From Paraperibacillus marinus (GTDB lineage Bacteria > Bacillota > Bacilli > Bacillales > DSM-1321), in NCBI RefSeq assembly GCF_046237605.1, contig NZ_CP143542.1, positions 1,240,001-1,304,000 on the forward strand: a stretch of 64,000 nucleotides of DNA. Direction: 5' to 3'. Positions 24,891 through 32,419 of the stretch are shown piece after piece. Positions within the stretch are counted from its first letter, which is position 1; each line of letters starts with the position of its first letter. Under the pieces are notes generated by a model. It did not search any database and was not told where the DNA came from. It was given only the letters and a program-made list of their open reading frames with translations. A program made the translations under genes and the position numbers.

Positions 24891-25804
24891 CTGTGAAACC
24901 TTAAGATCAGTGCAGTGAATTTTTCTGTAAACGGAAGTGCAGCCAATGAGACAGCCACGTTGAAGATGACACTGGCATGGGCAAGCATGAGATCCTTTTC
25001 CTCTGTCAAGGCAGAGACAAGCTTTTCAAGGGGAGGAATGAAAGGGTAAAATAACGCTGCCCCAATCAAATTAAGCCAGATATGGGCATAGGAAGTAAAG
25101 CGGGCTTCTTTTCCTGCCCCAAAGGCAGCCATATAAGCCGTGATGCACGTTCCGATGTTTGATCCCAGCATAATTGCGATTCCGGCCTGAACATCCATCT
25201 GCCCGGCAGCCAAAAAGCCCATGGCGATCCCAGTCATGGCCGAGCTTGAGTGAATGATAGCAGTGATGACCATTCCGGTGCAGAGAGCGAGGAACAGATT
25301 ATCTTCCATCCCTGTCAGAAGCTTTTGGACAGAATCGAGGGACGAAACAGGACCGGCCAGATTCTTAAATCCATTGATGGCTGTTATTACAAAGCTCAAG
25401 CCGATCAGGGTGGTCCCGATGCTTTTGCATATAATATGGGGGAACAGCCAGAGTGCAGCCCCGAGCAGGACGCCTGGAACGGCCCACTTCTCGAGTGGGA
25501 TGGCCATGAATTCAGTCGTGAAGGTTGAGCCGACATTCGTACCGAGTATGATGCCGATGGTCTTGGAGAAGGTAAGGCTCCCTGAGGATACAAGTCCGAT
25601 TGTCATGACCATGACGGCAGAACTGCTTTGCAGGATGCCTGTTACGATGATTCCCATGAAGAACCCTTTGACAGGGGTTTTTGTTGTCCGTTCTAAGAAA
25701 CGCTTCAGCTTCTCGCCGGAAGCGTTGAACAGGCCGATCCGCAGAATGGACATTCCGGACAGGAAGATCAGCAGAAAGATGGAAAAGGCCAATATTTCTC
25801 TCAT
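24881..25804 (-). CDS. yqeW: Na/Pi cotransporter II-related protein YqeW
   Basis: A 307-residue integral membrane protein of the PNaS (NptA/YqeW) phosphate:sodium symporter family. Two inverted repeats contain the QSSSA-type motif: GILQSSSAVMVM near residues 57-68 and IIHSSSAMTG near 180. About eight hydrophobic helices are visible. The cargo is assumed to be phosphate. GGGGGTG precedes the start on the minus strand. Length equals that of the B. subtilis orthologue. Confidence 0.87.
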   Translation of the reverse strand: MREILAFSIFLLIFLSGMSILRIGLFNASGEKLKRFLERTTKTPVKGFFMGIIVTGILQSSSAVMVMTIGLVSSGSLTFSKTIGIILGTNVGSTFTTEFMAIPLEKWAVPGVLLGAALWLFPHIICKSIGTTLIGLSFVITAINGFKNLAGPVSSLDSVQKLLTGMEDNLFLALCTGMVITAIIHSSSAMTGIAMGFLAAGQMDVQAGIAIMLGSNIGTCITAYMAAFGAGKEARFTSYAHIWLNLIGAALFYPFIPPLEKLVSALTEEKDLMLAHASVIFNVAVSLAALPFTEKFTALILRFHSKK

Positions 25805-25912
25805 TTAACGCACACCCCCTTGCCGAATTATATGGAAGGGGCGGGGCGGACATGCCTCCAAATTAATTTGATAAAAAATGCTTTGCAGAGCCACTATTAT
25901 CTTCTTTAGTAG

Positions 25913-25941
25913 TTGACCTGCAAATGCTATTATATTATACT
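25913..25941 (+). promoter_or_regulatory. Predicted strong sigma-A promoter of rpsU
   Basis: TTGACC (25913-25918), 17-base spacer, TATACT (25936-25941), 66 bases before the rpsU start. Confidence 0.75.
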
Positions 25942-26006
25942 TGTTAAGTACATGATGTATTTATGCATTATGAGTTAGTGTGTTGTGTTCGGAGGGAGGG
26001 AAAGAG

Positions 26007-26180
26007 ATGTCTAAAACCGTCGTTCGTAAAAACGAATCGCTTGAAGATGCTCTTCGTCGCTTTAAACGTACTGTATCTAAGACAGGTACACTTCAAGAAG
26101 CTAGAAAGCGCGAATTCTATGAAAAGCCTAGCGTAAAGCGCAAGAAAAAGTCAGAAGCAGCTAGAAAACGTAAATGGTAA
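26007..26180 (+). CDS. rpsU: 30S ribosomal protein bS21
   Basis: A 57-residue basic ribosomal protein, MSKTVVRKNESLEDALRRF to a lysine/arginine-rich tail. It helps base pairing between 16S rRNA and mRNA on the 30S platform. GGAGGGAGG at 25991-25999 precedes ATG 26007, so the longer open frame from 25980 is rejected. It is followed by yqeY 14 bases later in one operon, as in B. subtilis. Confidence 0.96.
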   Translation: MSKTVVRKNESLEDALRRFKRTVSKTGTLQEARKREFYEKPSVKRKKKSEAARKRKW

Positions 26181-26194
26181 GAGAGGGTAGAAAC

Positions 26195-26650
26195 ATGAGT
26201 CTTCTCGAGCGTTTAAATAATGATATGAAACAAGCGATGAAGAACAAAGAAAAAGACAAACTCTCTGTTATTCGGATGCTTAAAGCTGCGATTCAAAACG
26301 AAGCGATTAAGCATAACAGATCAGAATTGACAGAAGAGGAAGAATTGACAGTACTTTCTCGCGAACTTAAACAACGCAAAGACTCCCTTCAAGAGTTTGA
26401 AAAAGCCGGCCGTCAGGACCTGGCTGACAAACTGCTTACCGAAATTGATTACGTTGAGGTATATTTACCTGAACAGCTTTCTGGGGATGAAGTTTCTGAA
26501 ATTGTAAAACAGACGATTTCAGAGACTGGTGCTTCTTCAAAGGCTGATATGGGAAAAGTAATGGCAGCTGTCATGCCTAAAGTAAAAGGCAAAGCTGATG
26601 GTTCATTGGTAAACAAGCTAGTACTGCAGCATTTATCTCAAACAAACTAA
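26195..26650 (+). CDS. yqeY: GatB/YqeY domain protein
   Basis: A 151-residue protein made up of a GatB/YqeY domain, the tRNA-binding tail module of the Asp/Glu-tRNA amidotransferase. MSLLERLNNDMKQAMKNKEK and KADMGKVMAAVMPKVKGKAD are hallmark blocks. Its role is unknown; tRNA binding is inferred from the domain. ATG 26195 follows GAGAGGGT and begins the conserved MSLLERLN. It ends the rpsU operon at a strong terminator. Confidence 0.93.
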   Translation: MSLLERLNNDMKQAMKNKEKDKLSVIRMLKAAIQNEAIKHNRSELTEEEELTVLSRELKQRKDSLQEFEKAGRQDLADKLLTEIDYVEVYLPEQLSGDEVSEIVKQTISETGASSKADMGKVMAAVMPKVKGKADGSLVNKLVLQHLSQTN

Positions 26651-26658
26651 CTAACTAT

Positions 26659-26690
26659 AAACCGCAGGCAATTATTGCCTGCGGTTTTTT
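26659..26690 (+). terminator. Terminator after yqeY
   Basis: AACCGCAGGCAAT / ATTGCCTGCGGTT near-perfect stem at about 26659-26686 with six T residues. Confidence 0.95.
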
Positions 26691-26867
26691 ACGTTCAGGC
26701 GGAAACCCTTTTAGGGCCGCCGTTTTTACCCGGTTAGGAGGGGCATTTCCTGTGATCCCGTATTTCATAAGCGGGAGATTTATGTGGGGAGGCAGACAGC
26801 CTTCTTCTTTCTTCTGCCTGAGCTGGCAGTGGAGGGAGAAAGAAAGTAGTCCGTCTTTTCCAATAAT

Positions 26868-26895
26868 TGAAACTTTTCCCTTTTGTAAACGTATA
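26868..26895 (+). promoter_or_regulatory. Predicted sigma-W promoter of yqeZ-floA-yqfB
   Basis: TGAAAC at 26868-26873, exactly 16 bases, CGTATA at 26890-26895: a perfect match to the ECF sigma-W consensus. The B. subtilis yqeZ-yqfA-yqfB operon is a known sigma-W target, so the same cell-envelope stress control is inferred here. The match ends 28 bases before the TTG start. Confidence 0.88.
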
Positions 26896-26923
26896 TATAC
26901 TTGAGAATGGGGGTGACCACATT

Positions 26924-28243
26924 TTGAGGCTTAGCTGGGCTGCATTCTGCTTCGTGTTATTTTTTTGTTTTCTTTCGCCGCAAAGTTCTCCGGCTGCAGA
27001 AGGAAAAGTTTATTTCATACCCGTTACAGACACAGTGGAGGATGGCTTGTATTCCTTCCTAAAACGGGCGATGGATGAGGCTGAAAAGAACGGTGCGAGC
27101 GCCGTCATACTGGAAATAAATACTCCGGGGGGAGCAGTGGCTGCAGCAGAAAAAATCAGCGGGCTGCTTGATGATTCACCTCTGAGGAAAATTGCCTTCA
27201 TTAACAGCCGAGCACTATCCGCCGGTGCTTATATCGCCCTGCATGCAGATGAGATTTATATGGTGCCTGGCGCGGTCATTGGATCGGCGGCCGTCATTGA
27301 CGGGTCGGGTAATGCAGCATCAAAAAAGGCACAGTCCTACTGGCTTGCGGCGATGAAGTCAGCCGCCGAGAAAAACGGGCGTGATCCTAAATTCGCCCTT
27401 GCAATGGCAAGTGAGAATAATGACTTAACGGAATTTGGGGCTGGTCCTGGCAAACTGCTGACCCTCACCGCCAAGCAGGCTGAAAAAGCCGGCTATAATG
27501 AGGGCACGGTCAAGGACAGGAGTGATTTGCTGAAAACACTTAATCTTGATGAAAAAAGTACTGAGACAGTGAATGAAAGCTTTGCAGAAAAAGCAGCCAG
27601 ATTCCTTACACATCCCGCCGTTATTCCGATCCTCTTTACAATAGGCTGCCTGGGCCTTGTGCTCGAATTGTTTTCACCAGGCTTCGGAATAGCGGGCATT
27701 GCCGGTCTGACAGCTTTTGGCTTGTTCTTTTTCGGACATATGGCAGCCGGCCTTACTGGTTATGAACCTGTTCTTCTATTCGCTGCAGGAATCATCCTGC
27801 TTCTCCTGGAGCTAGTCCTCCCGGGGGGGATTGCCGGAGTGCTGGGTGCCTCCGCGGTTGCGGGGAGCCTGTATCTGACGACGGGGAATTTTGTGTATAC
27901 AAGCCTGTCATTGGCAGCAGCCCTCATCATAACGATTGTGGCAAGCATAATAATGGTAAAGGTGTATGGTAAAAACATGAAATTTTTCAGGAAGATCATA
28001 TTGAGTGATTCCACTGCCACGGAAAAAGGGTATATTTCTAATAAGAGCAGGACCGAGCTGCTCGGAAAAAAAGGGATCACACTGACACCGCTCAGGCCAT
28101 CCGGCATAGCGCTGGTGGAAGGGGAGCGGATCGACGTGGTCTCTGAAGGAAGCTTTATACAGAAGGATTCATCTGTAATGATCATAAAAGCCGAAGGATC
28201 CCGCATTGTAGTCAGGGAAGCCGGAGAGCAAGGAGGAAACTAA
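26924..28243 (+). CDS. yqeZ: NfeD-type membrane-bound serine protease YqeZ
   Basis: A 439-residue NfeD1b-like protein. A signal peptide (residues 1-26, hydrophobic FCFVLFFCFL, cleavage after SPAA) is followed by a ClpP-like protease domain with GGAVAAAEKISG and RALSAGAYIALHA holding the likely catalytic Ser, then three or four membrane helices and a C-terminal OB-fold NfeD domain. The start is TTG 26924 after GGGGGTGA; the in-frame ATG 26867 lies upstream of the promoter and would lack a signal peptide. It works with floA in membrane microdomains. Confidence 0.92.
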   Translation: MRLSWAAFCFVLFFCFLSPQSSPAAEGKVYFIPVTDTVEDGLYSFLKRAMDEAEKNGASAVILEINTPGGAVAAAEKISGLLDDSPLRKIAFINSRALSAGAYIALHADEIYMVPGAVIGSAAVIDGSGNAASKKAQSYWLAAMKSAAEKNGRDPKFALAMASENNDLTEFGAGPGKLLTLTAKQAEKAGYNEGTVKDRSDLLKTLNLDEKSTETVNESFAEKAARFLTHPAVIPILFTIGCLGLVLELFSPGFGIAGIAGLTAFGLFFFGHMAAGLTGYEPVLLFAAGIILLLLELVLPGGIAGVLGASAVAGSLYLTTGNFVYTSLSLAAALIITIVASIIMVKVYGKNMKFFRKIILSDSTATEKGYISNKSRTELLGKKGITLTPLRPSGIALVEGERIDVVSEGSFIQKDSSVMIIKAEGSRIVVREAGEQGGN

Positions 28244-29235
28244 TGATTTCAAGCAATATCATGCTATTGATCATCATTATAGCCGCTGTAATCCTGCTGG
28301 CGGTTTTATTGACATTCGTTCCAGTTATGCTGTGGATATCAGCACTCGCTGCAGGTGTAAGAGTCAGCATTTTCACATTAATCGGTATGAGGCTCCGGAG
28401 GGTTATACCGAGCAGGGTCATCAACCCGCTGATCAAAGCCCACAAAGCGGGTATCGATGTCTCCACAAACCAGCTGGAAAGCCATTATCTTGCAGGGGGT
28501 AACGTGGACCGGGTTGTCAATGCATTGATTGCCGCCCACCGGGCCAATATTGAACTTCCGTTCGAAAGGAGCGCCGCCATCGACCTCGCGGGCAGGAATG
28601 TACTTGAGGCGGTACAGATGAGCGTTAATCCGAAGGTTATTGAAACACCATTCATTGCCGGTGTGGCCATGAATGGGATTGAAGTTAAAGCTAAAGCGAG
28701 GATTACGGTAAGAGCAAATATTGACCGCCTTGTCGGCGGTGCGGGTGAAGAAACCGTAATAGCCCGTGTGGGTGAAGGGATAGTTTCCACCATCGGTTCT
28801 TCAGACAGCCATAAAAAGGTCCTGGAAAATCCGGATATGATCTCCCAGACTGTCTTATCCAAAGGACTCGATTCCGGTACAGCCTTTGAAATTCTTTCCA
28901 TCGATATCGCCGATGTGGACATAGGTTCTAATATCGGTGCGAACCTTCAGACGGAGCAGGCAGAGGCCGATAAGAAAATCGCACAGGCAAAAGCGGAAGA
29001 ACGCCGTGCCATGGCGGTCGCTTACGAGCAGGAAATGAAAGCCCGCGTAGAAGAGATGAGGGCTAAGGTAGTAGAAGCGGAAGCAGAAGTTCCGCTTGCG
29101 ATGTCGGATGCGCTTAAAGCTGGGAACATCGGGGTCATGGATTATATCAATTACGAAAACATCAATGCTGATACGGATATGAGGGATTCAATCGGCAGGA
29201 TGTCATCAGGCGGGAAGGACAAGGATAACAAATAA
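28243..29235 (+). CDS. floA: Flotillin-like protein FloA
   Basis: A 330-residue lipid-raft scaffold protein (YqfA). An N-terminal membrane hairpin (about residues 5-45) precedes the SPFH-like region, and a C-terminal coiled coil rich in A, E and K (KKIAQAKAEERRAMAVAYEQ) drives oligomerization. FloA organizes functional membrane microdomains and gives resistance to membrane-active compounds. It overlaps the yqeZ stop by one base (TAATG), showing coupling in the predicted sigma-W operon. The sequence is highly conserved and intact. Confidence 0.96.
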   Translation: MISSNIMLLIIIIAAVILLAVLLTFVPVMLWISALAAGVRVSIFTLIGMRLRRVIPSRVINPLIKAHKAGIDVSTNQLESHYLAGGNVDRVVNALIAAHRANIELPFERSAAIDLAGRNVLEAVQMSVNPKVIETPFIAGVAMNGIEVKAKARITVRANIDRLVGGAGEETVIARVGEGIVSTIGSSDSHKKVLENPDMISQTVLSKGLDSGTAFEILSIDIADVDIGSNIGANLQTEQAEADKKIAQAKAEERRAMAVAYEQEMKARVEEMRAKVVEAEAEVPLAMSDALKAGNIGVMDYINYENINADTDMRDSIGRMSSGGKDKDNK

Positions 29236-29263
29236 TGTCCTTCTGCCATAAGGAGGGTACTCG

Positions 29264-29743
29264 TTGGAACAGCTCATCGACTTTTTATTCGGCAATGCTG
29301 CCTTTTTAATCGTCCTGATCGGCCTTGCCTCCACTCTGTTTGGCAGGGGAGGCAGGAAAAGACAGGAGGAAGGGCAGGTCAATAAACCGAATGCCTCCCG
29401 CCCTGCAGGCCAGATGCCAAGACCGGTGCAAAAGCCTGTTCCTGCCGGAGCGGGACGCCGGCAGCCTGAGATTGAGAGCCGCAATAAACCTGAATCAGCG
29501 GTATACCATGATGCCATACTGGAAGAAGAGATAGCTGCCACACAACTGGCAGACAGCATGAAGAGGAAACGCCAGATTGCGCCCGTCCAGCAGATCCCCC
29601 CGCTCGATCAGATTGAAACAGGAAAGGCTGGACCATTTACAGAGGACCAGATCCTGAATGGGGTCATCATGGCTGAAATACTTGGACGGCCCAGAAGCAG
29701 AAATGGCCGGAGTACAGTAAGATACAGAAGCCTGAAAAGTTAA
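29264..29743 (+). CDS. yqfB: YqfB family protein
   Basis: A 159-residue protein, third gene of the yqeZ-floA-yqfB operon. It has one N-terminal hydrophobic helix (residues 4-22, DFLFGNAAFLIVLIGLAS), then a polar, proline- and arginine-rich region with no recognisable domain. The function is not known. It starts with TTG after AGGAGGGT. Operon position suggests a part in membrane microdomains or envelope stress. This copy's tail, with several KPxxAG-like stretches, looks disordered. Confidence 0.78.
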   Translation: MEQLIDFLFGNAAFLIVLIGLASTLFGRGGRKRQEEGQVNKPNASRPAGQMPRPVQKPVPAGAGRRQPEIESRNKPESAVYHDAILEEEIAATQLADSMKRKRQIAPVQQIPPLDQIETGKAGPFTEDQILNGVIMAEILGRPRSRNGRSTVRYRSLKS

Positions 29744-29755
29744 AAAAGCGGTGCT

Positions 29756-29804
29756 AGAACCCCCTTTTGTCTCATACATTTGAGATAAAAGGGGGTTCTT
29801 TTTG
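29756..29804 (+). terminator. Terminator of the floA operon, overlapping the yqfC ribosome binding site
   Basis: AGAACCCCCTTTTGTCTCA / TGAGATAAAAGGGGGTTCT at 29756-29799, a stem of about 18 pairs with one mismatch, loop TACATT, then TTTTT. The GGGGGT of the 3' arm (29791-29796) lies 9 bases before the yqfC ATG and is the only ribosome binding site visible. Confidence 0.92.
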
Positions 29805-29805
29805 T

Positions 29806-30090
29806 ATGGCGCAAAAATGGGGACAAAAAATCCGGCAGCTCATGATGAATACCATGGACCTTCCACAGGACGTAGTGATGGATCTGCCCCGCATAACCAT
29901 GATTGGGCAGCTGCATATATATATTGAAAATCACAGGGGGCTATTGACCTTTACAGACACAGAGCTGAGGCTGATGCTTAAAACCGGACAGTTATTGATC
30001 AAAGGGACTTCCTTTTCCATAAGAGCCATTCTTCCGGAAGAAATTTTGCTGGAAGGAAAAATTGACCAAGTATCATTCATAAATGATTAG
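29806..30090 (+). CDS. yqfC: Sporulation protein YqfC (YabP/YqfC family)
   Basis: A 94-residue member of the YabP/YqfC sporulation family: MAQKWGQKIRQLMMNT, DLPRITMIGQLHIYIENHRG and LPEEILLEGKIDQV. B. subtilis yqfC and yqfD are made in the mother cell under sigma-E. The frame is open from TTG 29767 inside the terminator stem, but ATG 29806 matches the family start. Expression must begin within or near the hairpin, or read through it. It precedes yqfD by 16 bases. Confidence 0.87.
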   Translation: MAQKWGQKIRQLMMNTMDLPQDVVMDLPRITMIGQLHIYIENHRGLLTFTDTELRLMLKTGQLLIKGTSFSIRAILPEEILLEGKIDQVSFIND

Positions 30091-30106
30091 TGAGGGAGAA
30101 AAAAAG

Positions 30107-31294
30107 ATGAAAAATCAATGGACAAACTTCCTGGGGGGCTATGTAAGGGTAAGGGCAGATGGCAGGGGAAATGAACGGCTGATCAATCAAATCGTTAAAC
30201 ATAATATCTACGTTTGGAATATTAAAAGGACCGGCACTCATTCCGTGCTTTTCAATATTCATCTAAGGGATTTGCATAATTTAAGAAAAGCAGTAAGGGG
30301 CGGCGACAGCAGACTTTCTTTTATAGAAGGCAGGGGCGGCCCTTTTTTAATAAAAAGGACGCTTAAGAACAGCGGCTTCCTGGCAGGCTTCCTTGCCTTC
30401 CTGATGGTCGTTTTTCTGCTCTCCAATATGGTCTGGGGAATAGAAGTAAGCGGCGCAAAACCTGCTACTGAGCACAAGATCAGGAAGGAATTGGATAAGA
30501 TGGGCGTGGGGACCGGCAAAATTCAATTTCTTATAGCTGGCGAGGATGAAATACAGCGGAGGCTGACAAATAATATATCACAGCTTACCTGGGTAGGGGT
30601 AGAGCTTAAAGGAACCAAGTATCACTTTCAGGTAGTGGAAAAGAAACAGCCGAAAGAGCCGGTTAAGCTCTCCCCGAGGAATATAGTGGCCAGGAAAAAA
30701 GCGGTCATCACAGGTGTCTTTGCAGTTAAAGGGCAGCCGGTGGCGGCAGTGCATGATTATGTAAGAAAAGGCCAGCTTCTTATATCGGGGAATATCGGCA
30801 GTGAAAAAAAACCGCGGATCGTACCTGCTGACGGGAAGGTCTGGGGCGAGACATGGTACAAGTCCCAGGTGGAAGTGCCGTTAAAAACCAAATTTTCCGT
30901 GTTTAACGGAAGGGAAAGCGTGAAACATTATATAAAAATAGTTGATTTTACAATTCCCGTTTGGAATTTCAAGAAGAATGAATTCAAGCGGTATATAACT
31001 GAAACAAGTGAAAGGCCGCTTAAATTCCTGAAATGGGAACTCCCCATATCTTACAAATCGGTAACCCGCCGGGAAAGAGAAGATACGGTCAGGACGTATA
31101 ATGAAAAAGAGGCCGTTTTAAAGGCAAGGGAGATGGGAAAAGGGGATTTAAAGAAGCTCTTGCCCGAGGATTCAAAAATAGTGGGGGAGAATATTTTGCA
31201 CCAGACAATCGACAGTGGTAAAGTTAAAATAACAATACACTATCAGGTGATAGAAGATATTGCTGTCGGACAACCAATTATCCAAGGAGACTAA
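30107..31294 (+). CDS. yqfD: Sporulation protein YqfD
   Basis: A 395-residue sporulation protein. A short cytoplasmic N-terminal domain is followed by a membrane helix (about residues 87-105, SGFLAGFLAFLMVVFLLSNM) and a large extracytoplasmic domain. Its exact action is unknown; the B. subtilis orthologue is a late-stage sporulation protein of the sigma-E regulon. Start at ATG 30107 after GAGGGAG; ATG 30083 in the overlap with yqfC is rejected. phoH follows 3 bases after the stop. Confidence 0.88.
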   Translation: MKNQWTNFLGGYVRVRADGRGNERLINQIVKHNIYVWNIKRTGTHSVLFNIHLRDLHNLRKAVRGGDSRLSFIEGRGGPFLIKRTLKNSGFLAGFLAFLMVVFLLSNMVWGIEVSGAKPATEHKIRKELDKMGVGTGKIQFLIAGEDEIQRRLTNNISQLTWVGVELKGTKYHFQVVEKKQPKEPVKLSPRNIVARKKAVITGVFAVKGQPVAAVHDYVRKGQLLISGNIGSEKKPRIVPADGKVWGETWYKSQVEVPLKTKFSVFNGRESVKHYIKIVDFTIPVWNFKKNEFKRYITETSERPLKFLKWELPISYKSVTRREREDTVRTYNEKEAVLKAREMGKGDLKKLLPEDSKIVGENILHQTIDSGKVKITIHYQVIEDIAVGQPIIQGD

Positions 31295-31297
31295 GGA

Positions 31298-32260
31298 ATG
31301 CCAGAAGAAGCCAAAGTAGTGAACCTGCACCTCGAATCGCCTGCCGAAGCGCTTGCTTTGCTGGGGAATTCTGATACAAACTTAAAGGTACTTGAACAAG
31401 AACTAGCTGTAACCGTTGTCACGCGTGGAGGAGATATTACCATTACAGGAAGCCGGAGTTCTGCCGAGAAGGCTGAAACTGTCCTTAAATCACTGCTTAC
31501 GGTGATAAGGAAAGGCATTAACATTAGTACCCGTGATACTTTATATGCGATACAGATGGCCGAACGAGGCACCATCGAATATTTTATGGAATTATACAAT
31601 GAAGAAATCATGAAGAATGCCAAGGGAAAGACGATTCGTGTCAAGACCCTTGGACAGCGTCAATATATTTCCGAAATCAGGAGGAACGACCTCGTCTTCG
31701 GAATCGGCCCGGCCGGTACAGGCAAAACCTATCTGGCGGTCATCATGGCTGTCAATGCCCTTAAAAACGGGAGTGTCAAAAAGATCATCCTCACACGTCC
31801 TGCGGTCGAAGCCGGAGAGAGCCTCGGCTTCCTTCCGGGCGACCTGAAAGAAAAGGTGGATCCATATCTGCGTCCGCTGTATGATGCCCTTCATGATGTT
31901 CTGGGCACCGACCATACGGAAAGGATGATCGAAAGGGGGACTATCGAGATTGCACCGCTCGCTTATATGAGGGGACGTACGCTTGATGATGCCTTCATCA
32001 TCCTGGATGAAGCCCAGAATACGACTGGCGCACAGATGAAGATGTTTGTCACAAGACTTGGTTTTGGCTCGAAAATGGTCATCACGGGCGACAGATCCCA
32101 AATTGACCTTCCGAAAGGTGCGAAATCGGGACTGCTGGCTGCCGAGGAAATCCTGGGAAATGTCCCTGGAATATCATTTGTTATCCTTGAACAGACAGAC
32201 ATAGTCAGGCATCCATTGGTTTCCAAAATCATCGGTGCTTATGAAAAAGCTGATTCATGA
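31298..32260 (+). CDS. phoH: PhoH-like ATPase
   Basis: A 320-residue PhoH-family P-loop ATPase. An N-terminal KH-like region (VTRGGDITITGSRSSAEKAE) precedes the ATPase core with Walker A GIGPAGTGKTYLA and Walker B FIILDEAQN. The family is linked to RNA metabolism, often beside ybeY as here. Ribosome binding site CCAAGGAGA. A strong terminator follows, so pgpH is expressed separately or by read-through. Confidence 0.93.
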   Translation: MPEEAKVVNLHLESPAEALALLGNSDTNLKVLEQELAVTVVTRGGDITITGSRSSAEKAETVLKSLLTVIRKGINISTRDTLYAIQMAERGTIEYFMELYNEEIMKNAKGKTIRVKTLGQRQYISEIRRNDLVFGIGPAGTGKTYLAVIMAVNALKNGSVKKIILTRPAVEAGESLGFLPGDLKEKVDPYLRPLYDALHDVLGTDHTERMIERGTIEIAPLAYMRGRTLDDAFIILDEAQNTTGAQMKMFVTRLGFGSKMVITGDRSQIDLPKGAKSGLLAAEEILGNVPGISFVILEQTDIVRHPLVSKIIGAYEKADS

Positions 32261-32264
32261 AATG

Positions 32265-32301
32265 AAAGAGCCTGCCATTGCATTGGCAGGCTCTTTTTTA
32301 G
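32265..32301 (+). terminator. Terminator after phoH
   Basis: AAGAGCCTGCCA / TGGCAGGCTCTT stem at 32266-32296 with a short loop and a run of T residues. Confidence 0.93.
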
Positions 32302-32419
32302 GGCTGCTGTCTGCAGGGTTTTAATTAGGGTGAAACTTATCCTGAAAACTGATATTATTTTATGTAACAGAATTGAAAACTAAAGAGAGCTTAAACAGGG
32401 TCTGTCAGGGGGACTGTGC

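Noticed and set aside
25254..25808. 184-codon plus-strand frame opposite yqeW
   Set aside because: Shadow of the conserved membrane protein gene, as shown by the yqeW start, length and motifs.
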